NCBI RefSeq assembly: GCF_904067045.1
Contig: NZ_CAJFDC010000012.1
Location: forward strand, 321,501 to 385,500
Direction of reading: 5' to 3'
From: Pseudomonas sp. FEN
GTDB lineage: Bacteria > Pseudomonadota > Gammaproteobacteria > Pseudomonadales > Pseudomonadaceae
DNA: 64,000 nt
The position numbers were made by a program, and so were the translations under genes. The notes under the pieces are model-generated. The model was not told where the DNA came from. It ran no database searches and saw nothing but the letters and a program-made list of their open reading frames with translations. Position 1 is the first letter of the stretch, and each line of letters begins with the position of its first letter. Shown one piece after another: positions 36,828 to 45,945 of this stretch.

Positions 36828-37224
36828 GTACCTGCTTGATACGAACATCGTGATCTACGTGATCAAGCGCCGTCCCATCGAGGTGCTGGAAAAATTCAAT
36901 GCCAATGCCGGCCGGATGGCCATTTCCTCGATTACGCTGGCGGAACTCATGCACGGCGCGGAAAAAAGCCAGCGGGTTGAAAAAAACACCCGTGCCGTTG
37001 AAGACTTTATTTCCAGGCTCGACGTTCTGCACTACGACGAAAAGGCTGCCTATCACTATGGCTCCATTCGTTCCGACCTGGAGAGGAAAGGCATCACCAT
37101 CGGCGTCAATGACCTGCATATTGCCGGGCACGCCAGAAGCTGCGGCCTGGTGGTGGTCACCAACAATGAAAATGAATTCAAGCGAGTCAATGGTCTGATT
37201 GTCGAAAACTGGATCACTGAGTAG
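36820..37224 (+). CDS. vapC: VapC-type PIN-domain ribonuclease toxin
   Basis: A 134-aa PIN-domain toxin, by family expected to cleave tRNA or rRNA. Acidic active-site residues are in place: Asp7 (YLLDTNIVIY), Glu42 (LAELMHG) and Asp98 (GVNDLHIAGHA), and the C-terminal VVTNNENEFKRVNGL is typical. The ATG at 36820 lies inside vapB. The longer reading from 36784 is rejected. The pair sits between two near-identical giant genes, where homologous recombination could delete it. Confidence 0.93.
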   Translation: MIKYLLDTNIVIYVIKRRPIEVLEKFNANAGRMAISSITLAELMHGAEKSQRVEKNTRAVEDFISRLDVLHYDEKAAYHYGSIRSDLERKGITIGVNDLHIAGHARSCGLVVVTNNENEFKRVNGLIVENWITE

Positions 37225-37291
37225 TTATCACCCTCCCGTTTGATCCGAAGCGAAGGTGCATCGATCGATGCCCTTTGACCACTCGTCGCCA

Positions 37292-37340
37292 CTGTCATTT
37301 CTGACAGCTAGTCAGCCCCTCCCCCCAGGCGTTCAATAAT
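37292..37340 (+). promoter_or_regulatory. lux-box-like dyad and -10 element, copy 2
   Basis: CTGTCA-TTTC-TGACAG (37292-37307), with TTCAAT starting 32.5 bp from its centre (37332). The whole 120-base leader closely resembles that of paralog 1 (32485-32605), so the promoter was duplicated with the gene. Confidence 0.6.
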
Positions 37341-37401
37341 TCCCACGACTCGCCATCCGGGCTTTCGGGTCGCTTCCTGAATTCCCGAAAGGTGCCTCGT
37401 C

Positions 37402-40400
37402 ATGAACGAAGATCCCTCCCTGCCCCTGTCCGTCGTCGACCCCCTGTCTTCACCCGAGCAACCGGCGCCCAACTTCGAGCGCGAGCCGCAACCCGAGCGC
37501 CGAGCCTTCAACGATCTGGTCATCGAGGTCCTCGGCCAGCGCTCGGTGATCGGCGCCGATATCGGCGTCAACAAGGCCGCCCTCGATCTCTATTACCCCG
37601 AGGGGCTGCTCTGTTACCTGCACCCCTATCTGGACCAGGAAGAAGGTGACTTCGTCGAGCTGTTCTGCGGCGATCCCGACGATCCCGTGGCCTTTACCAC
37701 GGTGTCCAAGGAAGAAGCGGACAAGGGTGCCAAAATACCCCTGTTCATTTCTTATGCTCACCTGCCCGAACAACTGATCCAACCACTGTTCTTCCGCCTC
37801 ACCCGCTACACCGGCGGCAACCACGAATTCACTCCGCGCTACAGCCTGCTGGTCGACATCACCCCACCCGCCGGGCCCTACGACCCCGTACCCAGCACGC
37901 CCTGGCATGAAGAACTCGCACCACCGCTGCCACCGCAATTCGTCATCGATTACGGCGTCGACAAGGACACCGCCGAGCACGGCGTGCCCTTCACCATCGA
38001 TCCCTACCCCCTCGACGAAGGAGCTCCCCAGAGTTGGCGCATGGCCGAGCACGACAAGATCCGCCTGTACATCGGCGGCGTCCTGGTCACCCCCGTGCAT
38101 ACCGTCACCTGGGACGAAGCCAACAATCGCCGGCCCCTCACCATCACCGCTTATTACGAGACCTGGCTCAAGGTTCCCGACGGCCAGAAGGTCGTCGAGT
38201 ACCAGGCCATCGACCAGTGCGGCAATTACTCGGTGAAGTGGTCGCCGCAGACCGTGCTCAAGGTCAATATCGGCAACGACAGCCGGCCCCGCCTGCCCTA
38301 CGCCTATATCGACGAATCCGACCTGGGCGAGGTCTTCGATACCCTCGATTATGATCGACTCGGCGAAGACAAGGACGCCACCATCGTGGTCACCCAAGTC
38401 CGCCAGGGCTATCAGATCGGCGATGCCTTGCACATTACCCTGGAGGGCCGCACAGCGGATGGCGCGCCCGTGCTCGAGGTCATCGACTACCCGATTCCCG
38501 ATGACCAGATCGGCCGTAACAGCGATATACCCTTGCGCAACCAAGTGGTTCGGGATCTGGTCGGTGGCACCGCCGTGCTCAGCTATGAACGGATCCGCAG
38601 TGGCAGCGCCCCGCAACCGTCGGAAGTAACCCGCCTGGCGATCATCGGCAGTATTCTCAGCCTAATGCCCCGCCCCCAGGTACTCGAAGCCGTGGGGGAT
38701 TTTCTCGACCCAGCCTCCTTGCTGGCCACTGTACAGATCACTCCCTACATGGGTCAGCGCTCCAGCGACCGCGTCGATCTGTACCTGCTGGGCACCCGCG
38801 CCAACGATGACCTGGAGTTCTGGCACTTCTTCAAGATGGCCGGTAGCGACACCGAGCCGGTGCTTTTCTACCTGCAACACGACCGCGACCTGGATATCGC
38901 CGGGCTCAATGGCGGCACCCTGGATGTGCATTATCTGGTAACCAACACCGAGGGCGAGCGCAAATCCCTGCATGTCGTGCTCAATGTCGGCGAAGCCACG
39001 GCCACGTTACCGAAACCGGACGTGCCCGAAGCTCCCGGCGGCGTGCTCGACCCGGAATCATCGACCCGTGGCGCCACGGTGGTGGTACCCAGGACCGCCA
39101 ACCTGCAAGAAGGCGATCTGCTCAACGTGTACTGGCAGGGCAGCAAACCCGGTGGCAATTTTATCCATCGCGACTTCGAAGTGACCCGCGCCTGGCTGGA
39201 TAGCGATATCCCCTTCCCAATCGAACGCCAGTATGTCGATGCCAACAAGGGCGGCTCGGTCAAGGCCTTCTATATCGTCAAGCGCGGGCGGGATCCGGTG
39301 CGTTACTCCCATACCTTCAACCTCACCGTTGGCATCAATCTGATACTGGAAAAACCCGAGGTACTGGAAACCACCGAGCCACGTGGCAATGTGCTCAACC
39401 CGATCAATGCGCAAACCGCCGTCACCGTGCGGGTGCGTTACGACATGGAAAACGCCGACAGCATTCAACCCTACTGGAAAGGCGCCACCGATGTCGGCAG
39501 CCCGACCATCGCGCCAAAACCGGGAAATGCGGCGCAGGGCTATGTCGACTTCACCTTGTCCGGCGCTACCGCCGTGGGGCCCAATATCGGCAAAACGGTG
39601 AACGTCAACTATGAGGTGACCCGCTCCGGGGCAACCCAACCCTCGAATCCGCTGAACCTGACCATCCAGAACCTGCCAGTATCGGACCTGCCGCCCTTGC
39701 AGATTCTCCAGGCCAACGCCGGCCAGATAGATGTCAACGGTAGCGTGACCTTCCGGGTCGATGCCTGGCCGTTCTATCGTCAGGGTGACCGGGTCTGGCT
39801 GTCGCTGGAAAGCGACAACCCGGATGGAACGCTCAATCGGTTGCCGATCTGGACTGCCTCGCCGATCAATGCCACGGAATTCAATCAGAAATTCCTGACC
39901 CGAATCATTACCAGCAACGTCAGCCACGCCGATTGGCTACGGACACTGGAGCACGGCAGCGAATTGCGCGTGATCTTCAAAGTAGTGTTCGGCGGCGGCA
40001 GCAACGAAGCAGAGGCACTGGTGTTCCCGACGCTCGTACTACGAGTGGAAAATAATCAGCGCATCCTGCAGGCAGCGATCATGCGCGAGGCGGATCTGCT
40101 TAACGACACGCTCAACCTGGTGAAGCCTGTCAACGGCGTCACCATCGAGGTGGATTATCAAGGCATGCAGCTACAAGATCAGATCACCATGGTCTGGGAA
40201 GGCACCTCCGGAGCGGGCTCCACATCGCAAAACAAAACGGTCACGGCATTGGGTCCGCAGACATTTTCGGTGAGCAATACAACGATTACGCCCAATCATA
40301 ATCGGGTGATACGGATCTATTACCGTGTACTTCCCGCTGGCGCAACACAGGAAATTCCGCCATCGCCCGTTCGGACCATCTCCATCGTCAACATTAAAGT

Positions 40401-40899
40401 GACTGGCCGTGCCATTTACTTCGACAATACGACATTTCATACTTTCCGAGTAACAGCCCCATTCAACCTCATTTCTGTAGATCCCAGCACTCCAGATTAT
40501 ACGGTGCTGCTAGCCACCGATACGGTCAGCGCCAATAGAGTTACTAAAATCCGTGAGGCCGAATCAAAGCCGACGTACGTATTCCTGATCAATCAAATCG
40601 GAAGCGAGCCTTCTCCAACATCAAACTTGAATCCCACTAACGTCCCTGGAATCTGGTACCGGTATATCACCACTAACGGTGGCCCAGCACCCGTAACAGG
40701 ACCAAGAGGTCCCAGTGCGGAAAACCCTATTTTCACAAACGATCTGAGTAATACCGTTAAAGTTGAGTTCATGAAAATAGGCACAGTGACTCGAGGTACG
40801 ATCGGGGCCGGCACTCTCTTGGAGCTCTTTATCGGGGAAAACAGGCTTCTCTTTACCAGTTTCATACTTACCAACAGTATCACCTTTGCTCCACGATAA
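37402..40899 (+). CDS. Large multi-Ig-like repeat protein, paralog 2 (1165 aa)
   Basis: A sister of the 32600 gene. Residues 1 to about 750 match it almost residue for residue, including the N-terminal ALDLYYPEGLLCYLHPYL unit. After VNYEVTRSGAT the sequence drops to distant similarity: one Ig-like unit is still alignable (RVDAWPF shared), then another Ig-like unit (about 900-1000). The last ~165 residues (from about IKVTGRAIYFDNTTF) are unrelated to paralog 1. It lacks the 95-residue tandem repeats. No signal peptide or membrane segment is visible. The final third is visibly less GC-rich than the first. The function is unknown. Confidence 0.75.
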   Translation: MNEDPSLPLSVVDPLSSPEQPAPNFEREPQPERRAFNDLVIEVLGQRSVIGADIGVNKAALDLYYPEGLLCYLHPYLDQEEGDFVELFCGDPDDPVAFTTVSKEEADKGAKIPLFISYAHLPEQLIQPLFFRLTRYTGGNHEFTPRYSLLVDITPPAGPYDPVPSTPWHEELAPPLPPQFVIDYGVDKDTAEHGVPFTIDPYPLDEGAPQSWRMAEHDKIRLYIGGVLVTPVHTVTWDEANNRRPLTITAYYETWLKVPDGQKVVEYQAIDQCGNYSVKWSPQTVLKVNIGNDSRPRLPYAYIDESDLGEVFDTLDYDRLGEDKDATIVVTQVRQGYQIGDALHITLEGRTADGAPVLEVIDYPIPDDQIGRNSDIPLRNQVVRDLVGGTAVLSYERIRSGSAPQPSEVTRLAIIGSILSLMPRPQVLEAVGDFLDPASLLATVQITPYMGQRSSDRVDLYLLGTRANDDLEFWHFFKMAGSDTEPVLFYLQHDRDLDIAGLNGGTLDVHYLVTNTEGERKSLHVVLNVGEATATLPKPDVPEAPGGVLDPESSTRGATVVVPRTANLQEGDLLNVYWQGSKPGGNFIHRDFEVTRAWLDSDIPFPIERQYVDANKGGSVKAFYIVKRGRDPVRYSHTFNLTVGINLILEKPEVLETTEPRGNVLNPINAQTAVTVRVRYDMENADSIQPYWKGATDVGSPTIAPKPGNAAQGYVDFTLSGATAVGPNIGKTVNVNYEVTRSGATQPSNPLNLTIQNLPVSDLPPLQILQANAGQIDVNGSVTFRVDAWPFYRQGDRVWLSLESDNPDGTLNRLPIWTASPINATEFNQKFLTRIITSNVSHADWLRTLEHGSELRVIFKVVFGGGSNEAEALVFPTLVLRVENNQRILQAAIMREADLLNDTLNLVKPVNGVTIEVDYQGMQLQDQITMVWEGTSGAGSTSQNKTVTALGPQTFSVSNTTITPNHNRVIRIYYRVLPAGATQEIPPSPVRTISIVNIKVTGRAIYFDNTTFHTFRVTAPFNLISVDPSTPDYTVLLATDTVSANRVTKIREAESKPTYVFLINQIGSEPSPTSNLNPTNVPGIWYRYITTNGGPAPVTGPRGPSAENPIFTNDLSNTVKVEFMKIGTVTRGTIGAGTLLELFIGENRLLFTSFILTNSITFAPR

Positions 40900-40945
40900 C
40901 TAAAAGCTGCTCCGCTGCCCCAATCAATTGCACTCAAGAAAAACA

Positions 40946-40977
40946 AAAAGAGGAAGCCAAGGCTTCCTCTTTTCGTT
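40946..40977. terminator. Bidirectional terminator between multi-Ig paralog 2 and autotransporter
   Basis: AAAAGAGGAAGCC pairs with GGCTTCCTCTTTT across an AA loop, with A- and T-rich flanks on each side. It serves both convergent genes. Confidence 0.9.
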
Positions 40978-40989
40978 TACACGGAACTC

Positions 40990-43263
40990 TTACCAACTAT
41001 AGCGAACCCCAACATTGGCCCCCCAGGGCTGATCGACTTTCTCGCCCTTGCTGAAGTCCAGGTCGGCGTGCATTTGCCACTTGTCCGACAGGGATACCGC
41101 CACACCGGTGCCGATCTCCACGCGCGACCCCGAAAGGTCGTTGTGGAAGGTGTTGTCGTTGACCTGCACCTTGTTGTTCTTGGCGAACTCCTGCACGAAG
41201 GCACCGCGAATATAAGGCTGGGCCACTCGACCGTCGCCGATGTCGAAGTTGCGTCCGCCGGTCACGCCGGCCTTGCCGAGCAACGACAGGGTACGACCGT
41301 TTTCCGCCTTCAGACCGTTATCCAGCGTGTAGTCCTTGCCACCCACCGCCATCGCCGAGAGCTGTACCGCCGGCTCGACGAAGTAGTCGTTGTCCAGCTT
41401 GATATGACGCCCGAACTCACCGGAAACGCCCACACCCACATCCTTGTAGCGGCCCTTGGCGGTCTTGCCGTCACTGAGCGCCACCGTGGACTTGTTGTGG
41501 AAGCTGTTGAGCTTGGCGACACCGTCGAAGTAGTAACCGCTCTGCTCATCCAGCCAGGTGGCATAACCACCGATATAGGTGCTGTGCACCATGCCGCTGG
41601 TGCCCCGGCCCAGGTTCAGGTCGGACTTGCTGTAACCGCCCATGACACCGGCCAGCCATTGCCCGTCACCGACCGGCAGGCGTCCGTCGGCACCGAGGGA
41701 AATGCCTTGCTGGACCTGGTCATAGGCTGCGCCCTCGCCGGTATCGACCTTGTGCTTGTTGCCATAAGTGCGCACCCAGCCACCGCTCTGGCCGCCGTTG
41801 AAGCGCAGCTCACCCATGCGCGAACGCAGGGAAGTCAGTTCGCCATACATCACGGTTGGCGCGACATTGGCCAGGGCCAGGATCGACGCGGTGCCAGGGC
41901 TGATGACCTTGGTCGACGGATCCAGGTGCCAATCACGGCCATTGTCGTCGCCGATCAGGCTGTAGGAGTAGGTCCCGACATCGACCCGATCACCCACCAG
42001 GCTGAAGGTCGCGCCACCGTCGGCGGTGTGCGCCACGTGCAGGCGGTCCTCGGACAGCGGGTCGGCGCCGCTGCTGCTGATCAGCAGCTTGTGCGCGCCC
42101 TCGGAGGTCCCGGTGACGTTGAGGAAATCGCTCTGCAGATGAGCGAAGTCGGCGGTCATGATAAAGGTGCCGTTGCCCGCGAGGTTTGCCACATCCAGCT
42201 GATAGAACGCACCCGGGTCGCCGAACTTGACGTTGCCGCCGGCCATGGTCAGGTCACCGATGCTCTGGTGGTCGGTCATGACCCAGGTGGCGTCGCTGTT
42301 GATCGCCAGGGTGTCGACGTTGTCCAGGCGACCGGTCAGGATCGAGCCGTTGTTGAGGGCTACGTGGGCGATGCCGCCGGCGTCCTTGACCAGATCGCCG
42401 GTCATGGAGGCACCGTCAAGGCCCAGGTTCAGGGTGCTGGCATCGCCGATCTGGATATTGCCGGTCAGGGCGCTGTTGGCGACACGCATATTGGCGTTGG
42501 CGCCATTGGTCAGCTCCACCATGTTGCCGTTGCTACCGGTAAGCGTCGAGCCATTGCGCACGTCGATCTCGCCGGTAACCGCAGTGTTCAGCAGAATCGC
42601 CGGACCGCTCAGGCCAATCACCTGGCTGTTGTCCAGGATCAGTTCAGGCCGCGTACCGCTCGGGGAGTTGCTGTCACGGGTCATGAGCACACCATTGGTG
42701 GCGCCAGTGATCAGGCTGCCAACGGCCGTGGTCTGGCCACCGCGCAAAATCAAGCCTTCACGACTCTGACCGGTCACGGTGGAGTTGTTCAGCAACAAAG
42801 TACTGAATTCCGTGACGTTGGCACCATAGGTCGCCCCGGTGATCGTGCTGTTATTCAGCACGGCTTCGGAGCCCGTGGTGGACGAGGGGTTGCGTACAAC
42901 ATCCAGGCCGCCGGCCATGGTGCTGGTAATGCTGGAGTCGGAGATCGTACCCCGGCTGTTGGCCAAGCTCATGGCGACTGTCGGACCGGTGGACCGAACC
43001 CGACCACCGTCCATGTTCAACGTGGAGCCCGTCATTAACCGAATATCACTGGTCCTGCCACCTGGCTGGACATTCAAGGTGCCACCGTTTCTCACAATAT
43101 AGCTGTCCGACAGCATGGAAGAGGTGACATTAAAGGTTTTGCCATCGACCTCGGTGGCAGCAAAAGCCTGCCCGCCCAGAAAATACAAAGGCGCGATAGC
43201 CATCAACTTGATGGATGTAAATAAACGCGTGTGCTGAAAACGTGGAGTGTTGATCTTACTCAT
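40990..43263 (-). CDS. Type Va autotransporter, pertactin-like passenger
   Basis: A 757-aa protein with a Sec signal peptide (about 1-35, ending GGQAFA-A after an extended basic start). The passenger (about 36-470) is a right-handed beta-helix rich in Asn/Ser/Thr/Gly with repeated turns such as LLNNSTVTGQ and LDNSQVIGLS, then a pertactin-like autochaperone region (GTFIMTADFAHLQSDFLNVTG). The C-terminal beta-barrel (about 490-757) begins near GELRFNGGQSGGWVRTYG and ends in GVRYSW with the terminal aromatic residue needed by the Bam complex. There is no obvious protease triad. It is probably an adhesin or biofilm protein. Confidence 0.92.
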   Translation of the reverse strand: MSKINTPRFQHTRLFTSIKLMAIAPLYFLGGQAFAATEVDGKTFNVTSSMLSDSYIVRNGGTLNVQPGGRTSDIRLMTGSTLNMDGGRVRSTGPTVAMSLANSRGTISDSSITSTMAGGLDVVRNPSSTTGSEAVLNNSTITGATYGANVTEFSTLLLNNSTVTGQSREGLILRGGQTTAVGSLITGATNGVLMTRDSNSPSGTRPELILDNSQVIGLSGPAILLNTAVTGEIDVRNGSTLTGSNGNMVELTNGANANMRVANSALTGNIQIGDASTLNLGLDGASMTGDLVKDAGGIAHVALNNGSILTGRLDNVDTLAINSDATWVMTDHQSIGDLTMAGGNVKFGDPGAFYQLDVANLAGNGTFIMTADFAHLQSDFLNVTGTSEGAHKLLISSSGADPLSEDRLHVAHTADGGATFSLVGDRVDVGTYSYSLIGDDNGRDWHLDPSTKVISPGTASILALANVAPTVMYGELTSLRSRMGELRFNGGQSGGWVRTYGNKHKVDTGEGAAYDQVQQGISLGADGRLPVGDGQWLAGVMGGYSKSDLNLGRGTSGMVHSTYIGGYATWLDEQSGYYFDGVAKLNSFHNKSTVALSDGKTAKGRYKDVGVGVSGEFGRHIKLDNDYFVEPAVQLSAMAVGGKDYTLDNGLKAENGRTLSLLGKAGVTGGRNFDIGDGRVAQPYIRGAFVQEFAKNNKVQVNDNTFHNDLSGSRVEIGTGVAVSLSDKWQMHADLDFSKGEKVDQPWGANVGVRYSW

Positions 43264-43358
43264 GTCATGCGGCTCTCATAAAAGTTCCAGTTAGAACCCG
43301 GATCCCCGTATCGAATAGGTCTCCGTTTTCAAGGCCGCCAGACTACAGATCGGATTAA

Positions 43359-43382
43359 CCTACCTATGTAGGATTTTTCCTA
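43359..43382 (-). promoter_or_regulatory. Overlapping inverted repeats upstream of the autotransporter
   Basis: Two perfect dyads overlap: CCTAC-CTAT-GTAGG (43359-43372) and TAGGA-TTTT-TCCTA (43369-43382). The second resembles boxes bound by NarL/FixJ/RcsB-type regulators (TAGGA-N4-TCCTA). The site lies about 100 bases upstream of the start codon. It differs from the lux-box-like dyad of the neighbouring multi-Ig genes. Confidence 0.5.
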
Positions 43383-43498
43383 ACAACAAGTAATAAAAAT
43401 ACTAGAAATACACACCCAAAAAACACGTTTTCGGTATGACCATCACTTTAACTGACAAATGCAGTAACCTGATGAAGCGGACTCAACACCTTGAAACA

Positions 43499-43532
43499 GC
43501 AACATCCGGATAGCACGCTACCCGGATGTTGC
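43499..43532 (-). terminator. Terminator hairpin of the 629-aa multi-Ig gene
   Basis: A perfect 11-bp stem (GCAACATCCGG/CCGGATGTTGC) with a 12-base loop, followed on the minus strand by TGTTTC. Confidence 0.7.
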
Positions 43533-43552
43533 TTCAACATGTTTCAACCTCG

Positions 43553-45442
43553 CTAACCGCCTCGCGTGGCGCCCGGCACGCAAGTCCCCGTAGTGGAGCC
43601 GCTACGCACATCCCATTGGGCCCGCACCTCATCGGACGTACCCCGATCACCATTCGATGGGCGATAAAGGCTCCAGGTGACTCCGACATAACCCCTGCCC
43701 CCCGTCGCCGTATACAGGGCGAAATAGGGTAAGTCCATGACACGGGTAAAGCCATCCTGGATATCGCTGAGCCTGACTTCATACTCGGAAGTTTCCACCT
43801 CGCTTCCGGGTACCAGTGCAATAGGGTTGAAGGTATACCGGACCGCATGAACAATGACAATATCGCCAGGCTCCAACGTGGTATTGTCGAAAATCCTGAT
43901 CGGCACACCCAGCCAGGGGGTATGGGCACACAGAATGGCACCCGTGGTGGCAGATACTCTTTCGAAAACAGGATCCGCCAATCCTTCCAACAGGAAAATA
44001 CGGACACTGACATTCACCGACGGAGAATCTTTGTAGTTCACCGCATTCTTGATCTTGTAGTAAACAGGTATATCACCGTTGCCAAACAAATCAATTGTGT
44101 CCCAGGGAATATTCAATGACACCTGAAAGTCAGGGTCCTCGGTTCCCAGTACTGTATAAGTATCGGTCAATTCCCCTCCCCCCGTACCGTAATACAGCTC
44201 AATGGTCTCGCCCGCCAAATAACCGGGATAGATGGTAAAAGTCGCGGTGGCGTTGTCCCCCCGGTCGGCCGGGATCAGGACGTTGTCCATCTGGGAAGTA
44301 CCTTTTACCAGCGGATGCTCAAGACTCGGGTCTTCGGGACCTGGCCCGGGGTTGACCACTCCCGGCTCCGTCAGGTTGACCTCGACGGAAGCTGGTGGAG
44401 CGTCATAATCATCCCTACCGCGCCTCACAAGGTACGTCACATCGGCGTCATACTCATTGCCCGGATCTGCCACCACGTTATAGTCGGCGGTGAATTCCAA
44501 GGGAAATAACGGTGACAGCCCAAGCCGCTGGTCACCAATGTATGCACCGTGCCAATAGCAATAGACCACATCATTTTGCAAAAAATCGGTGAAGGCCCGT
44601 ACTTGCACCACCACGCCATTGCGCGCCATTTCCTTGTTGATCAGCGGCGCGCCCACGACATCCGGAGGCAGCAGACCAGTAGGCGGATTATTGAGTTGAA
44701 CATTAACCGTCGTCGGAAACGAGGTCTGTGTAAAATTGCGCGCCCGATCCGCTATTTCATAGGTGATCGCCTTGTCACCCTCTCCACGGTTCGTGATGAT
44801 AAGAGACGATACGAAGACGGTAATCGGCCCCGTATCGGGGACATCGCCTTCCAGGGTGGGCGTGGGGCTGGTCCCCCAGCGTATTTGCCAGGTGTCGCCA
44901 GGCCTGCTGTCCAGTGGACGCGGGATAGTCAGCGTAATGCCGTTACCATGACTACTCAGGTACTCGGGCGTGATGGTATTTCCGGGCAAGTCCATAGGCA
45001 GTATGATCGCCGCCGGTTGATTGTTGAGATTGGGGTCGATAGCGTCTACAAATACAGTGAGCGGCGGATCAGACTCCGCTGTGTTTTGACCGTTCAGCGT
45101 AACGATATATTTAATATCTTTTTCTCCATGCTGCTGGAGCAAAGAGGATTTGATAGTGATTGATACCGGATTGTCCGTGATGGGACCTGGAAAGTCGAAA
45201 ATACCGACCGGGCGGGTTCCAATGTAGGCGACAATCGTGTCCTCCTCCCCATCCTCCGCCGAATTCGGCCACAGTGGAATATCAAGGTCCAACCCGTTCA
45301 ACTGAGCCTCGACAGGAACAACATTAGTCTGACTGTCGCCGGGTACATCCTCCAGAGTATTGGTCGGGATTGGGGGCGCGGCGGGTGGATCATCATCCAC
45401 CAGCAACCCATTTTTAGCAGAGATAGTCTGTTGCTTTGACAT
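43553..45442 (-). CDS. Multi-Ig-like repeat protein (629 aa)
   Basis: Unrecognised family, built like the other three large proteins of this block: repeated ~100-residue beta-rich units (for example GEGDKAITYEIADRARNFTQTSFPTTVNVQL). It has no signal peptide, and its N-terminus is short and polar (MSKQQTISAKNGLLVDDDPPAAPPIP). It shares with the 660-aa neighbour a C-terminal module opening with CAHTPWLGVPIRI (about residues 503-515), against CSHLPWLGVRVRI there, and a Cys near the C-terminus. The start at 45442 is chosen because AAGGAG precedes it. An upstream extension to 45544 lacks support. It is transcribed from its own lux-box-like promoter. Confidence 0.7.
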   Translation of the reverse strand: MSKQQTISAKNGLLVDDDPPAAPPIPTNTLEDVPGDSQTNVVPVEAQLNGLDLDIPLWPNSAEDGEEDTIVAYIGTRPVGIFDFPGPITDNPVSITIKSSLLQQHGEKDIKYIVTLNGQNTAESDPPLTVFVDAIDPNLNNQPAAIILPMDLPGNTITPEYLSSHGNGITLTIPRPLDSRPGDTWQIRWGTSPTPTLEGDVPDTGPITVFVSSLIITNRGEGDKAITYEIADRARNFTQTSFPTTVNVQLNNPPTGLLPPDVVGAPLINKEMARNGVVVQVRAFTDFLQNDVVYCYWHGAYIGDQRLGLSPLFPLEFTADYNVVADPGNEYDADVTYLVRRGRDDYDAPPASVEVNLTEPGVVNPGPGPEDPSLEHPLVKGTSQMDNVLIPADRGDNATATFTIYPGYLAGETIELYYGTGGGELTDTYTVLGTEDPDFQVSLNIPWDTIDLFGNGDIPVYYKIKNAVNYKDSPSVNVSVRIFLLEGLADPVFERVSATTGAILCAHTPWLGVPIRIFDNTTLEPGDIVIVHAVRYTFNPIALVPGSEVETSEYEVRLSDIQDGFTRVMDLPYFALYTATGGRGYVGVTWSLYRPSNGDRGTSDEVRAQWDVRSGSTTGTCVPGATRGG

Positions 45443-45592
45443 GTTTGCAAGCTCCTTGCGGAAGCGGACAAATCCCGGGCCGAACAAAGCCGTGGACGAA
45501 CGCCCAAAGGATGTCAGGATGAAAAAAGTACTGCCATTCAACAACGCGCGGTGGGTGAGTCAGGGACTGACTCTTGCGCTGAAGTCAAAGTC

Positions 45593-45637
45593 ATTAAACA
45601 AATATCTGGTGACCGGCGAAACTGTCAGTATTGACAG
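45593..45637 (-). promoter_or_regulatory. lux-box-like dyad and -10 element, copy 4
   Basis: The perfect dyad CTGTCA-GTAT-TGACAG (45622-45637; flanks give ACCTGT...ACAG in gene direction). On the minus strand TTTAAT begins at 45598, 31.5 bp from the dyad centre. The spacer differs from the other copies while both arms are conserved. That pattern suggests selection on the arms. Confidence 0.6.
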
Positions 45638-45888
45638 GTGCCAAACCGTCGAAAATATGCATCGTCCAAATGCGTTGTATTTTCTTCAGGGTGATCAGAA
45701 AAAAGCCGTGTATCATAACATTGAGTAACAAACAAGTATCGCGCTACTCCAAATCACTCTAAATAATTCGATGAGATTCAACGGCAACGCACACGCCCTC
45801 AACCGGATGTCGGATGGGCTGGATGGACGCTATCAGCCCAGTATGAAAAGGCTGAATTCAAGACGATTTTCAACGAATATCCCCCGGG

Positions 45889-45917
45889 GAAAATCGGAAG
45901 GGCCCCTGGCCCCTCCG
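45889..45917 (-). terminator. Terminator of the 660-aa multi-Ig gene
   Basis: On the minus strand CGGAGGGGCC-AGG-GGCCCTTCCG is followed by ATTTTC. The stem is 10 bp with one G-T pair. Confidence 0.75.
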
Positions 45918-45945
45918 ATAGACAGATCACCGCAGGTCGAACGCC

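Larger units (their letters stand above)
43264..43552. other. Autotransporter upstream region and convergent-free gap
   Basis: 289 bases, more AT-rich than the surroundings and without a gene. They contain the terminator hairpin of the 629-aa gene (43499-43532) and the double inverted repeat at 43359-43382 upstream of the autotransporter. Confidence 0.6.
45443..45945. other. AT-rich gap between the two minus-strand multi-Ig genes
   Basis: No convincing gene. It contains the lux-box-like promoter of the 629-aa gene (45593-45637), an AT-rich stretch (45640-45780), and the terminator of the 660-aa gene (45889-45917). Confidence 0.6.

Noticed and set aside
41068..43038. A 656-codon plus-strand frame opposite the autotransporter
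   Set aside because: The minus strand encodes a complete autotransporter with signal peptide and terminal Trp. The opposite frame is a shadow.
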